Source: Shewanella waksmanii ATCC BAA-643 (GTDB lineage Bacteria > Pseudomonadota > Gammaproteobacteria > Enterobacterales > Shewanellaceae). From it: a stretch of DNA of 64,000 bases. Where the stretch lies: the NCBI RefSeq assembly GCF_000518805.1, contig NZ_JAEH01000012.1, positions 49,187 to 113,186 on the forward strand, written 5' to 3'. This document shows, one piece after another, positions 26,001 through 36,236 of the stretch. How positions within the stretch are numbered: the stretch's first letter is position 1; each line of letters begins with the position of its first letter. A program made the translations under genes and the position numbers. Below the pieces are notes generated by a model that was not told the origin of the DNA, ran no database searches, and worked only from the letters and a program-made list of their open reading frames with translations.

Positions 26001-26239
26001 CGGGAACTGCTTCAGGGGTAACCTTTGTGACTCTGGAAGATGAGACCGGTAATATCAATGTGATTGTTTGGAGTGCCACGGCAAAAGCACAACGTCAGGC
26101 ATATTTGGTGTCAAAAATTTTGAAGGTAACAGGGGTGTTTGAAACACAATCTGGGGTTTGCCATATTATTGCGGGTAGATTAGAGGATATTTCTGATCAG
26201 TTAGGGCCATTAAATTTGAGCTCGCGTGATTTTCACTAA
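23078..26239 (+). CDS. dnaE2: DnaE2 error-prone DNA polymerase
   Basis: This 1053-residue C-family polymerase opens with a PHP domain (ELHTLSNYSFLRGASHPQEL). The catalytic PDIDVDFEHERREEV motif is near residue 405, with the ILHQGRGSAANSVVCY and FPESHSASFALLAYVSAYLK segments typical of DnaE-type enzymes. An OB fold comes near the end. DnaE2 carries out translesion synthesis together with ImuA and ImuB. The ATG follows the imuB stop without a gap, so all three genes form one SOS operon. Confidence 0.93.
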   Translation: MYAELHTLSNYSFLRGASHPQELVAQAAALGYQALALTDECSLSGVVKAHDAAKQHGIKLIIGAEFQLPQGVFVLLAPNRRAYGQISQLITLARRRDEKGSYQLRFSDMLTRLDETILLWRPASPEQLQMSYQVANDADVCEPSSRENVQSQIEQQAQAYYQAQLQQLMQQLKRAFSDRLYILMERQLLGSEAWRMQVWQMLAEQQQVACVAAGGVRMHHKQRRMLLDVLTCIGHGTELEKAGSLLSANAESSFKSLEELARRYPQAWLDNSINIANACDFSLDELKYEYPSEVIPTQMNASDYLEQEVKKGALKRFPQGVPESVAKQYHKELSLIKQMQYEYFFLTIYDIVQFAKQQHILHQGRGSAANSVVCYCLGITEVDPTKINMLFERFISKERNEPPDIDVDFEHERREEVIQYIYRKYGRDRAALAATIISYRFKSAMADVGKALGLDHQTVDRMVKQVDRRDASESWQQQLQQKQQVPAQGLGRYLLPLVEEILGFPRHLSQHVGGFIISAGPLSELVPIENAAMQDRTVIQWDKDDLESLGLLKVDVLALGMLTAIRKCFSLLGDEQQPFTMAQVQWEQAEVYQMLQRGDSIGVFQVESRAQTSMLPRLKPQNYYDLVVQIAIVRPGPIQGDMVHPYLRRRDGIESVSYPSAAVESVLSRTLGVPIFQEQVIELAMVAAGFSGGEADQLRRAMASWKRSGELQQFENKLLQGMAERGYSADFAAQIYRQIKGFGEYGFPESHSASFALLAYVSAYLKYHYPAAFCCSLLNSQPMGFYSPSQLIQDVKRHGVVVLPICANHSLWQHELVQWQGKAAIRLGFRLIKGCQQQSMQALITARPEGGFSCLDDLYQLGVNRHELELLASADAFKQLSGHRHQARWQLSAYQPSLPLFDDVEPNESDVTLAEPSVLESLKSDYHYTGVTLGTHPMALLRPKLGHCVSAVDIETCRHGQVVSVAGLVVGRQRPGTASGVTFVTLEDETGNINVIVWSATAKAQRQAYLVSKILKVTGVFETQSGVCHIIAGRLEDISDQLGPLNLSSRDFH

Positions 26240-26280
26240 TTGGTATACTGTGGTGTGAGAATATTAGATAGCAAATAATA

Positions 26281-26787
26281 ATGAGTTTACAAATCATCTT
26301 ACTTACCCACGAACGTGAAGTGGATAGACCGACGAATACCGGACGATTGGCATTAGAAATGCACCCAGATACTTGCCGACGTATCGTCTGGTCTCGGGTT
26401 GAACCCGACCCTTTGTTGATGGATATAACAAAGCAGCCTGACACTTGGTTGCTGTTTCCTGCCGATGACACAGTTATGGTTGAGGTGACTAACTCTACCT
26501 CTGATTTTTACAGCAATAATCAGTCAATACAGGTGATTATTCTTGATGCAACTTGGCAAGAAGCACGCAAGATGTATCGTCAAAGTCCTTATTTGAATCA
26601 AATCAAACGGCTGAATTTTACCTCTGTGGCGAACTCTCAGTATGCACTGAGGCGTAATCAGGTTGCCGGCGGTTTATGTACCGTAGAATGTGTGGCTCAG
26701 TTGATGAGCGATGCAGGACGAACCGCTGATGCTGAGCAACTCACGCAAGCCTTAGCTATGATGCCTACCCAGCGTACCAAAGCGTGA
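26281..26787 (+). CDS. DTW-domain protein, probable tRNA aminocarboxypropyltransferase
   Basis: This 168-residue protein carries LTHEREVDRPTNTGRLAL, TWLLFPAD and ILDATWQEARKMYRQSP, the DTW motif. Members such as TapT (YfiP) of E. coli add the 3-amino-3-carboxypropyl group of SAM to a tRNA uridine. The N-terminal Cys cluster seen in some relatives is absent, so it is a shorter variant. It lies 41 bases after dnaE2, possibly with its own promoter. Confidence 0.7.
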   Translation: MSLQIILLTHEREVDRPTNTGRLALEMHPDTCRRIVWSRVEPDPLLMDITKQPDTWLLFPADDTVMVEVTNSTSDFYSNNQSIQVIILDATWQEARKMYRQSPYLNQIKRLNFTSVANSQYALRRNQVAGGLCTVECVAQLMSDAGRTADAEQLTQALAMMPTQRTKA

Positions 26788-26829
26788 TTTAACTATGGTT
26801 GCTAAATGACAGTCACTAAATGACGGTGG

Positions 26830-27507
26830 CTAAATCACGGTTAAATAGATACAGAGAAAGTGGCTGACCGCACCCGCGAGTACAAATAGGTGCCAAATAG
26901 CGTGATTGAATGGAATGCGTTTAGCCACATAAAATACCACGCCAAGGCTATAGAAGATCCCACCTAGCAACAGCAAATTAAATCCAAGGTGAGTCATTGA
27001 TTGGATGAGCTCTTCCATGACAGTGACACATAGCCAGCCCATTAACAGATATAGCGCTAGGCTAAGCTTTTTAAAGCGATGAATAAATTTGGTTTTGAAA
27101 ATAATACCACCCACCGCTAGCGCCCATATCGCAATAAGAATGGTGGTCGCTTGGCTGTCAGCGAGCTCAATCATCATCATTGGTGTATAGGTGCCTGCTA
27201 TCAACAGGTAGATGGCGCAGTGATCGGCGAGCTTCCAACGCTGGCGCCACTTTGCCGATGTCGCACTATGGTAAAGTGTTGAGCATAAAAACAGCAGAAT
27301 AAAGCTAAAGCCATATAAGCTTACACCGACCAGTTGGCCGGTTGTTAGATGTGGTAAGCCTTTGCTGAGTAACATCCACAGCCCGACAATACCGAATAAC
27401 ACGCCCAATCCATGACTAATGCTATTGGCCAACTCTTCCTTGGCGCTGTATGGCAAAATAGCTTTAGGTTCACTATTTTGCGGAAGTGTTGTGCTGGACT
27501 CGGCCAT
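26830..27507 (-). CDS. trhA: TrhA / hemolysin III (PAQR) family membrane protein
   Basis: This 225-residue inner-membrane protein has seven hydrophobic segments. EELANSISHGLGVLFGIVGL is the conserved N-terminal helix with the first His. CSTLYHSATSAKWRQRWKLADHCAIYLLIAGTYTP carries the Ser/His/Asp/His residues of the PAQR metal site. FNHAIWHLFVLAGAVSHFLCI has the last His pair. The family affects membrane fluidity and lipid homeostasis. It is a single gene. Confidence 0.9.
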   Translation of the reverse strand: MAESSTTLPQNSEPKAILPYSAKEELANSISHGLGVLFGIVGLWMLLSKGLPHLTTGQLVGVSLYGFSFILLFLCSTLYHSATSAKWRQRWKLADHCAIYLLIAGTYTPMMMIELADSQATTILIAIWALAVGGIIFKTKFIHRFKKLSLALYLLMGWLCVTVMEELIQSMTHLGFNLLLLGGIFYSLGVVFYVAKRIPFNHAIWHLFVLAGAVSHFLCIYLTVI

Positions 27508-27899
27508 TAAGTATTTACTCTAAAGTAGGTCTGATTGGCCAGTGTAACAGCAAGTGCGACTGAATACATCAATTAAGTGTACACTTGTACGCTGAAAATT
27601 AATTGCTGCTTAAAGCAATAAATTGAACTAATTAGCATTAGTAGCTTCTAAACCTGCAATCATTACATTGCTGTTATAGCTTGTACGGTTAAATGAGATA
27701 ATGGCAAAATTTGACTGCTGAGCAGCGGTTATTTTTAATATCGCTCAAGCATGCTTAGCCCAACCACTTTTAGCTAAGGAGTGATTAACTCGCCATTTTT
27801 AGCGCAAGGCTCATCGATAAAACCCATAAGTAACAGTGATAACTATGGGCGCAGAGTGACAGTCACAAAACAAAGCACGAATGGAGTTCGTAAGGATAG
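27508..27899. other. Intergenic region without a gene
   Basis: A 392-base AT-rich interval between divergent genes. It holds the promoters of trhA and of the next gene by position, and AAGGA just before ATG 27900. I recognise no repeat, RNA or operator. Confidence 0.5.
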
Positions 27900-28976
27900 A
27901 TGGATAACCACAAGGATAGCAGCTCGCCCGCTTATTTAGGTGGCGGATTCTCCGCTGGAACTGACAATGATGAAATAACGTCGTCAATAGAGTTTAATTC
28001 ATCAACTCTAGCTGTAGCCGATCCTGCTACAGATCATACTGCGTCAAATATAACATCGATGGGCGATGCCTTGATCGCCAGTCGTGTAGACACCTATGAA
28101 CATACCAATCGCATTTTTAGTGATAATGCCATCAAGGCGGTGGTTTTAGTTGTTGCTTGTCATATTGCACTGGTGATGGCGCTGCACTTACTTTGGCATA
28201 GTTCTAGTTTGCCATTGACTATCACGCCGCCAGCAGCGCCGAAAATTAATGCTTATACCGTCACCGCAGCACAATTAACGCAGTGGCAATCGACAAGCTT
28301 AGCTGAAGAATTGCCAGAAACAGAAACAGAAACTCACTTAAGTCAGCAGCCAGTTGAAGAAGCGCAGCCGTCACCATCGCAATCTGTAGCCACCACAGCC
28401 GTAGAGAGAGAAGCAACAGACCAAGTGCTTATGCCGCCAGCACTAGAGGTGATAGTCGAAGCGCCAAGCTTGCCTGAGGCACTTAACGAGCCACAACCTA
28501 GCTGGATGCAAACGACTGCGCCAGCGAAGAACCAGTATCTTTTTGACATTCAGCAAGACAGGGCTGCTACGGTAAGCAATGATATTGTTGAGCATAATGT
28601 CAGCAGCTTTACCCAAAGTTATATCACGCAGCAACGCAATCAAGCCCTCGATACACTGGTTGCGACTCAGGCCGAGCAGTATACGGCAACTAAGACCATG
28701 AGTGCCTTAACCCCAGATATGTTGGTACTTGAGTTACCCAAAATCGATTACTACGACACGGCACTGACACTGGATAATGAGATGGATCCCAATCGTATCG
28801 TTAAGATTGGCGATACCTGTTATCGCATCGCTAAAGTCCCGACACCATTAAATCCCCATGCTGAGAATATTGGTTTCCCCTTTAATTGCACTGGCGACAA
28901 GATTAAACGCGCTATTCAAGCCGCTATGACGAAAAGGCTGCAAAAAATGCATCATCCGGCAGTAAAAAATCACTAG
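27900..28976 (+). CDS. Unknown inner-membrane-anchored protein, TonB-like architecture
   Basis: This 358-residue protein has an N-terminal cytoplasmic segment of about 75 residues and one TM helix (AVVLVVACHIALVMALHLLW, about 80-99). A low-complexity Pro/Glu/Ser/Thr-rich periplasmic region follows. A conserved-looking C-terminal domain comes last (IVKIGDTCYRIAKVPTPLNP, GFPFNC, RAIQAAMTKRLQKM). The two Cys at about 305 and 335 could form a disulfide. The layout resembles TonB or a cell-envelope linker, but I see no TonB box-binding motif. It lies upstream of the thiamine riboswitch without sharing the operon. Confidence 0.6.
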   Translation: MDNHKDSSSPAYLGGGFSAGTDNDEITSSIEFNSSTLAVADPATDHTASNITSMGDALIASRVDTYEHTNRIFSDNAIKAVVLVVACHIALVMALHLLWHSSSLPLTITPPAAPKINAYTVTAAQLTQWQSTSLAEELPETETETHLSQQPVEEAQPSPSQSVATTAVEREATDQVLMPPALEVIVEAPSLPEALNEPQPSWMQTTAPAKNQYLFDIQQDRAATVSNDIVEHNVSSFTQSYITQQRNQALDTLVATQAEQYTATKTMSALTPDMLVLELPKIDYYDTALTLDNEMDPNRIVKIGDTCYRIAKVPTPLNPHAENIGFPFNCTGDKIKRAIQAAMTKRLQKMHHPAVKNH

Positions 28977-29143
28977 TGTGTAAATGAAGTATTTTCATAT
29001 TAACTTAATTGTTTTTATTTAATTTCTGACATTAATCTTCTAATTATTTGTTTTTATTGTATTAGATGTAATCAAATACTTTCAATTCATAGTTATTATT
29101 TTAGCTTGTGAGTGACTGAACTTTAGGTCTATACTGCTGGCAT

Positions 29144-29225
29144 CTTGTCGGAGTGCCATATGGCTGAGACCGTTAATTCGGGATCCGTTGAACCTGATCA
29201 GGCTAATCCCTGCGAAGGAAACAAG
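29144..29225 (+). ncRNA. TPP riboswitch (THI element)
   Basis: The conserved pieces are in order: CTTGTCGGAGTGCC (P1/P2), GGCTGAGA (the thi-box core), CCTGATCAGGCTAATCCC, and TGCGAAGGAAACAAG closing P1. CTTGT pairs with ACAAG. It lies about 170 bases before thiC and should shut off the thi operon when thiamine diphosphate binds. Confidence 0.95.
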
Positions 29226-29293
29226 CATGATAATTGCTGTTATATCGCTGATTTTTGTTACTCAATTGGTGACTGAATTAGCTGCGATTATTG

Positions 29294-29331
29294 GCAAATC
29301 TACTACATGCTAAATGCGGTTATAGATTTGC
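29294..29331 (+). promoter_or_regulatory. Possible expression-platform hairpin of the thi operon
   Basis: GCAAATCT and AGATTTGC form a perfect eight-base stem between the riboswitch and thiC. No U-run follows, so control may act on translation or by a different fold. Confidence 0.35.
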
Positions 29332-29381
29332 AGCTCATCAACTCTCATCTCTCCTGACAAGCAACTTCATTCTAATTTTAA

Positions 29382-31340
<1,959 letters not shown>

Positions 31341-31341
31341 G

Positions 31342-32940
31342 GTGGCATTGGCAAGCACACAGCCATCGATGGACCTTGGCTGTGAAAAACCTATTGTATG
31401 GACGATAGCGGGCTCCGACAGCGGCGGTGGCGCAGGTATTCAAGCTGACTTGTTGACAATGCATGCGTTAGAAGCTCATGGCTGCAGTGTCATTACCTCT
31501 GTTACTGCCCAAAACTCAGTGGCAGTTGATCTCGTTGAGGCGGTGAGCGATGAAATGCTACTTGCCCAACTTGATAGTTTGCTAAGTGATTTGCCGCCTA
31601 AAGCGATTAAAATCGGCTTACTGAGCGATCAGCAGCAACTTGAGCGAGTCGCAAATTGGTTAGCGATTGATCTTAAAGACTATCAAAAGCGTCATGATGT
31701 CACTGTCGCGGTGATTGTGGATCCGGTGATGGTGGCCAGTAGTGGTGATAAGCTAAATCTAGCTAATCGTCTGGATTTTACGCCCTTTAAAGGCCTCATC
31801 ACACTGATCACCCCCAATATGTTTGAGTTGCAAGCGTTGACTCAGCCCATTGATGACCTACAACAAGCGCACCTTGCTGGCCAGCAACTAGCAGCGCTGC
31901 TGCAAACCAATGTGCTTGTCAAAGGTGGTGATAATGGTGGGCTTTGGCATCAGCAGTATGCGCAGGATATTTTTGTCTGCAGACAGGCTGAGCGCACTTC
32001 ACCGCTGCATCAGCAGCGTAGCTTTTTATTAAAAGGGCCCCGCGTTGGGGATCAACAATACCGCCAACAAGGCTGTCATGGCAGTGGCTGCACTCTATCT
32101 TCCGCGATTGCTACAGTGATGGCCCATGGTTTTGTTCTCCATGATGCGGTTGTGGTAGCGAAAGCATTTGTCACTCAAGGGATAGCGTGCGCCATTGCGC
32201 CGGGTCAAGGCCATGCGCCGGTAGAGAAAACTCGCTGGCCTGATTCATTGGCTTATTTTCCCCATATCGATGTGCTTGATGATGGTCCGTGGATGAGTGC
32301 GGCTAACGTTAACTTCCCACGCTGTAATGACCAGCAGGCGTCTTTAGGCGTGTATCCGGTTGTCGATGAGGTGAGTTTAATTGCCACACTACTTGATGCT
32401 GGTGCTAAGACGATTCAATTGCGTATTAAGCAAAATGATGATCCGCTGCTATCGGAGAAAATTACCGAGGCGGTGGCATTAGGCTATCGCCATCAGGCCC
32501 AGCTGTTTATCAATGACCATTGGCAGTTGGCAATTGCACAGCGTGCATTTGGTATTCACTTAGGACAAGAAGATCTCTACCAAGCAGATTTAGCCGCGAT
32601 TGCTGAAAATGGTTGCCGTTTAGGTCTATCTAGCCATGGTTATTTCGAGGCATTAATTGCCCTGCAAGTTAAGCCGAGTTACCTGGCACTTGGACATATT
32701 TTTGCCACCACCACTAAAACCATGCCATCGACACCTCAGGGGCTAGCGCATTTAAGTCGCTACGTGCAACTGTTTAGCGGCACAGTACCGTTAGTGGCTA
32801 TTGGCGGGATTGACGCCGAAAACCTGAGTCTCGTTAAACAAACTCAGGTTGATGACATAGCCGTTGTACGCGCGGTAACCCAAGCGGCTTGTCCCGCTAG
32901 TGCTTATCAGCAGCTTAGTCACGCATGGCAGGAGGCATAG
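31342..32940 (+). CDS. thiDE: ThiDE fusion: HMP-P kinase and thiamine-phosphate synthase
   Basis: This is about 532 residues from GTG 31342, which has GAGGAG in place and directly follows the thiC stop. ATG 31369 is an alternative start. The ThiD part (about 15-290) shows TIAGSDSGGGAGIQADLL and GSGCTLSSAIA. The ThiE part (about 325-530) shows IQLRIKQ, FINDHWQLA, GIHLGQEDL, LGLSSHGYFEA, YLALGHIF and VAIGGI. The fusion phosphorylates HMP-P and couples it to the thiazole phosphate. The end overlaps the thiF start. Confidence 0.92.
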   Translation: MALASTQPSMDLGCEKPIVWTIAGSDSGGGAGIQADLLTMHALEAHGCSVITSVTAQNSVAVDLVEAVSDEMLLAQLDSLLSDLPPKAIKIGLLSDQQQLERVANWLAIDLKDYQKRHDVTVAVIVDPVMVASSGDKLNLANRLDFTPFKGLITLITPNMFELQALTQPIDDLQQAHLAGQQLAALLQTNVLVKGGDNGGLWHQQYAQDIFVCRQAERTSPLHQQRSFLLKGPRVGDQQYRQQGCHGSGCTLSSAIATVMAHGFVLHDAVVVAKAFVTQGIACAIAPGQGHAPVEKTRWPDSLAYFPHIDVLDDGPWMSAANVNFPRCNDQQASLGVYPVVDEVSLIATLLDAGAKTIQLRIKQNDDPLLSEKITEAVALGYRHQAQLFINDHWQLAIAQRAFGIHLGQEDLYQADLAAIAENGCRLGLSSHGYFEALIALQVKPSYLALGHIFATTTKTMPSTPQGLAHLSRYVQLFSGTVPLVAIGGIDAENLSLVKQTQVDDIAVVRAVTQAACPASAYQQLSHAWQEA

Positions 32941-33704
32941 TGCTCAGCGACAGTGATTTTATCCGATACTCTCGTCAGATCATGGTGCCTGAATTTGGTG
33001 AAGTGGGTCAGCTTAAGTTGGCCCAAGCCAAAGTGGTGATAATCGGCGTGGGTGGTTTAGGTCATCATCTTGCCCATAGCCTAGCAGCGTCTGGGCTAGG
33101 TGAAATGATCTTATATGATGGCGATAAAGTGGACAGTAGCAATCTGCCTCGGCAGTTGTTGTTTAATGATGCAGATATTGGCCAATTCAAAGCAGCCGTA
33201 GCAGCCAACAGGTTAGGGCAAAACTATCCGCAAACCAAGATAAGTGCGGTGAATGAATTTGCTAATGACGCGCTCAACCACCGCATCGATAGTGATTGTG
33301 ATTTGTTGATTGATTGCAGTGATAATTTTGATACGCGTCATTGGGTCAATCGCTTTTGTGTTACCAATGACATTGCGCTGCTGTCTGGTTCGGTGAGCCA
33401 CTTTGATGGTCAGCTTAGCTTGTACCATCCACAGTTATTAGCAAAAAACGGTTGTTATCATTGCTTATTTCCGCAATCCATGCGGGTAAGCAACAATTGC
33501 AGTACCACGGGAGTACTTGGGCCCATGGTGACGATGATGGCGGCGCTACAGTCGCTGGTCGCGATAAAATACCTCAGTGGTATCGAGCAGCCATTAGGTG
33601 TTTTTCATCGCTTAGATGGCGTAAACCTGCAATGGCGTCAGTCGCAACGACTAGCCGACCCAGATTGTCCCGTATGTGGCAGCTTACAGCAAAAGGATAC
33701 TTAA
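32940..33704 (+). CDS. thiF: ThiF, ThiS adenylyltransferase
   Basis: This 254-residue E1-like enzyme reads RYSRQIMVPEFGEVGQLKL, VVIIGVGGLGHHLAHSLAASG (nucleotide loop), CDLLIDCSDNFDTRHWVNRF and NNCSTTGVLGP with the sulfur-transfer Cys. CYHC and CPVC are the zinc ligands. It adenylates the ThiS C-terminus. GTG 32940, overlapping the thiDE TAG and preceded by AGGAGG, is likely. ATG 32925 in the same frame is the alternative and would add five residues. Confidence 0.9.
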   Translation: MLSDSDFIRYSRQIMVPEFGEVGQLKLAQAKVVIIGVGGLGHHLAHSLAASGLGEMILYDGDKVDSSNLPRQLLFNDADIGQFKAAVAANRLGQNYPQTKISAVNEFANDALNHRIDSDCDLLIDCSDNFDTRHWVNRFCVTNDIALLSGSVSHFDGQLSLYHPQLLAKNGCYHCLFPQSMRVSNNCSTTGVLGPMVTMMAALQSLVAIKYLSGIEQPLGVFHRLDGVNLQWRQSQRLADPDCPVCGSLQQKDT

Positions 33705-33706
33705 CC

Positions 33707-33934
33707 ATGAGCGTTTCAAATGAATCGGCGCTTATCGCGCTACATGTTAATGATAGCCGTCACCAAGTGCCACAGGGCACAACTTTGAGTGAACTACTGG
33801 CAATATTGGCAATTGATAGTGACTCTGTGGCTTTGGTGTCTAATGGCCAGGTTATTCCAAAGAGTCAGTGGCAAAACATCGCTTGTGAGCCAAATGCACA
33901 TATTGAACTGTTCGGTGCAGTGGCGGGAGGGTAA
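33707..33934 (+). CDS. thiS: ThiS sulfur-carrier protein
   Basis: This 75-residue ubiquitin-like protein ends in GAVAGG, the Gly-Gly needed for adenylation and thiocarboxylate formation. VNDSRHQVPQGTTLSELLAIL and VALVSNGQVIPKSQW are typical ThiS segments. ATG 33707 lies two bases after the thiF stop. It donates sulfur to ThiG. Confidence 0.92.
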   Translation: MSVSNESALIALHVNDSRHQVPQGTTLSELLAILAIDSDSVALVSNGQVIPKSQWQNIACEPNAHIELFGAVAGG

Positions 33935-34774
33935 ATGATGCAAGATAAATTAGTGATAGCTGACCACAGTTTTGACTCGCGGCTGTTTACCGGTACGGGC
34001 AAATTTAACAGCGCTAAGACGATGTTAGATTCAATCAAGGCGTCGGGTTCGCAGTTAGTGACAATGGCGGTAAAACGTATCGATCTACAAACCGGATCGG
34101 ATGATATTCTGCAGCCTTTGGTCGATGCCAATGTTAAGTTATTGCCGAACACTTCCGGCGCCCGTGATGCGAAAGAAGCAGTATTTGTTGCGCAATTAGC
34201 CCGTGAAATGATGCAAACCAATTGGGTTAAATTGGAGATCCACCCTGATCCTAAGTATTTAATGCCTGATCCGGTAGAAACCTTATTAGCCGCAAAGATG
34301 TTATGTGAGCAGGGATTTGTTGTTTTGCCTTATGTGCATGCCGATCCCGTATTGTGTCGCCGCTTAGAGGAAGTGGGTTGTGCGGCGGTTATGCCGTTAG
34401 CGGGCCCCATTGGCTCCAACAGCGGCATTCAAACCACGGCATTTTTAGAGATGATTATTGAGCAAGCCAATGTACCTGTAGTGATTGATGCCGGCATTGG
34501 CCGACCATCGCAAGCGGCGCTGGCCATGGAGATGGGCGCAGATGCGGTGCTGGTTAATACTGCAATCGCGAGCAGTGCTTTGCCGGTGGAGATGGCTCGC
34601 TGTTTTGCCACTGCCACAGACTGTGGACGGCAAGCCTACTTAGCGGGACTAGGCCAGGTCACTAAGCAGGCTCAACATACAAGCCCGCTAGATATTGGCC
34701 TGAGTCAGAGTGTCATCAACCAAGATAGCAGCCTAACCGGCTTTTTGGATGATCCGGCGTTTAGGGGACGATAA
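33935..34774 (+). CDS. thiG: ThiG thiazole synthase
   Basis: This 279-residue TIM barrel reads [10 protein letters not shown], the VTMAVKRID Lys strand, [66 protein letters not shown] and [12 protein letters not shown]. It condenses 1-deoxyxylulose phosphate, ThiS thiocarboxylate and dehydroglycine. The ATG follows the thiS stop directly, and its TAA overlaps the thiH ATG. Confidence 0.94.
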   Translation: MMQDKLVIADHSFDSRLFTGTGKFNSAKTMLDSIKASGSQLVTMAVKRIDLQTGSDDILQPLVDANVKLLPNTSGARDAKEAVFVAQLAREMMQTNWVKLEIHPDPKYLMPDPVETLLAAKMLCEQGFVVLPYVHADPVLCRRLEEVGCAAVMPLAGPIGSNSGIQTTAFLEMIIEQANVPVVIDAGIGRPSQAALAMEMGADAVLVNTAIASSALPVEMARCFATATDCGRQAYLAGLGQVTKQAQHTSPLDIGLSQSVINQDSSLTGFLDDPAFRGR

Positions 34775-35886
34775 TGAGTTTTGCTGAGTATTTTAGCGGC
34801 TTAGATCGCGATAGTTTATCGATGCAGCTGTACTCGACAACCGCTGCAGACGTTGAAGCAGCGTTAGTACGGCCAAGAGGCGATCTTAAAAGCTTATTAG
34901 CATTATTGTCACCGGCGGCTGAAGCCTATTTAGAGCAGATGGCGCAGCGTTCTGTCGCGTTGACTCGGCAACGATTTGGCGCTGCGTTAAACATGTATAT
35001 TCCATTGTACTTGTCTAACTTATGTGCCAACGAGTGCGACTACTGTGGTTTTACCATGAGTAATAAACTTAAACGTAAAACACTCAATAGTGATGAGATA
35101 AACGCTGAAGCTGACGCGATTAAACGCTTAGGCTACGACTCAATTTTACTGGTCTCTGGTGAGCATGAAACTAAAGTAGGTATTGATTATTTTTTGTCTG
35201 CGCTGCCGCTCATTAAACCCAAGTTTAACTATTTAGCGATGGAAGTTCAGCCGTTGGCAACGGATGAGTATCGACAGCTTAAGCAGGCCGGACTTGATGC
35301 GGTGATGCTCTATCAAGAGACCTATCAGCCTAATACTTATGCCAAGCACCATACTAGAGGCAAGAAAAGTGACTTCCTAAATCGTTTAGCGGCACCCGAA
35401 AGAGTGGCGCAAGCTGGCGTGGATAAAATTGGCTTAGGCGTATTGTTAGGACTTGATGATTGGCGACTTGATGCGCTGCTAATGGGTCATCATTTAGCTT
35501 TTTTAGAGCAGCGCTACTGGCGTAGTCGTTACAGCATCTCGTTGCCGAGGTTACGGCCGTGCACCGGTGGTGTTGAGCCTAAGGTGTTACTGACCGACCG
35601 TGGCTTACTGCAGATGATATTTGCTTTTAGACTGTTTAATCAAGAGCTTGAGATTAGCTTGTCAACGCGTGAATCCCCAGCGCTAAGAGATAAATTATTT
35701 GCTTTAGGGGTGACACATCTAAGCGCAGGCAGCTCAACTCAACCGGGTGGATATGCTGCGCAACAGACACAACTGGATCAATTTGAGATCAGCGACGATC
35801 GTACGCCTGCACAGATTGCCCAGGTGATTCGATCGCAAGGCTTAACACCGGTATGGAAAGATTGGCAAGGGCAGTGGAGTAATTAG
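34774..35886 (+). CDS. thiH: ThiH, 2-iminoacetate synthase (tyrosine lyase)
   Basis: This 370-residue radical SAM enzyme has CANECDYCGF near residue 86, the CxxxCxxC cluster motif. MYIPLYLSNLCAN, VSGEHETKVG, AMEVQPLATDEYRQLKQAG and ISLPRLRPCTG are ThiH-specific. It cleaves tyrosine to dehydroglycine for ThiG, so this organism uses the anaerobe-type route and not ThiO. It is the last gene of the operon. Confidence 0.94.
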   Translation: MSFAEYFSGLDRDSLSMQLYSTTAADVEAALVRPRGDLKSLLALLSPAAEAYLEQMAQRSVALTRQRFGAALNMYIPLYLSNLCANECDYCGFTMSNKLKRKTLNSDEINAEADAIKRLGYDSILLVSGEHETKVGIDYFLSALPLIKPKFNYLAMEVQPLATDEYRQLKQAGLDAVMLYQETYQPNTYAKHHTRGKKSDFLNRLAAPERVAQAGVDKIGLGVLLGLDDWRLDALLMGHHLAFLEQRYWRSRYSISLPRLRPCTGGVEPKVLLTDRGLLQMIFAFRLFNQELEISLSTRESPALRDKLFALGVTHLSAGSSTQPGGYAAQQTQLDQFEISDDRTPAQIAQVIRSQGLTPVWKDWQGQWSN

Positions 35887-35969
35887 CCTGTATTGACGAG
35901 TTTCACTGTACTTTTTAGCTAATGTGGCTAATAATTACACTGTTAATTTAAAGTCAATTGGAGCATTCC

Positions 35970-36236
35970 ATGGAGATCCCATCGAGCTTTGCATCCGGCG
36001 TAGCCGGGTTACAAAGTGCACAGTCGGGTCTAACTCAGGCCACCGTTGATGTTGCTAAGCCAACTCAAAAAAACGATCCAGTGGCAGAGACCGATACCGC
36101 TAGGCCGGTTGAAGCTACTGATAAAACACAGGCATTGGTGTCAGCCTTAGAATCTGGCCAACAAGCCGAAGCTGCTGTAGAAGTGATTGAAACGTCCAAT
36201 GAGACCATTGGAACAATCATCGATTTAGAGGTTTAA
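35970..36236 (+). CDS. Small unknown protein paired with a SprA-like putative metalloprotease
   Basis: This is 88 residues from ATG 35970 with GGAG eight bases upstream. It is low in aromatics, rich in Ala, Thr, Gln and Glu, and has no signal or membrane helix. The start (EIPSSFASGVAGLQSAQSGL) resembles the N-terminal helix of flagellar rod and hook proteins, though that is only a resemblance. Its stop overlaps the next ATG, so the two genes are coupled. The function is unknown. Confidence 0.6.
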   Translation: MEIPSSFASGVAGLQSAQSGLTQATVDVAKPTQKNDPVAETDTARPVEATDKTQALVSALESGQQAEAAVEVIETSNETIGTIIDLEV

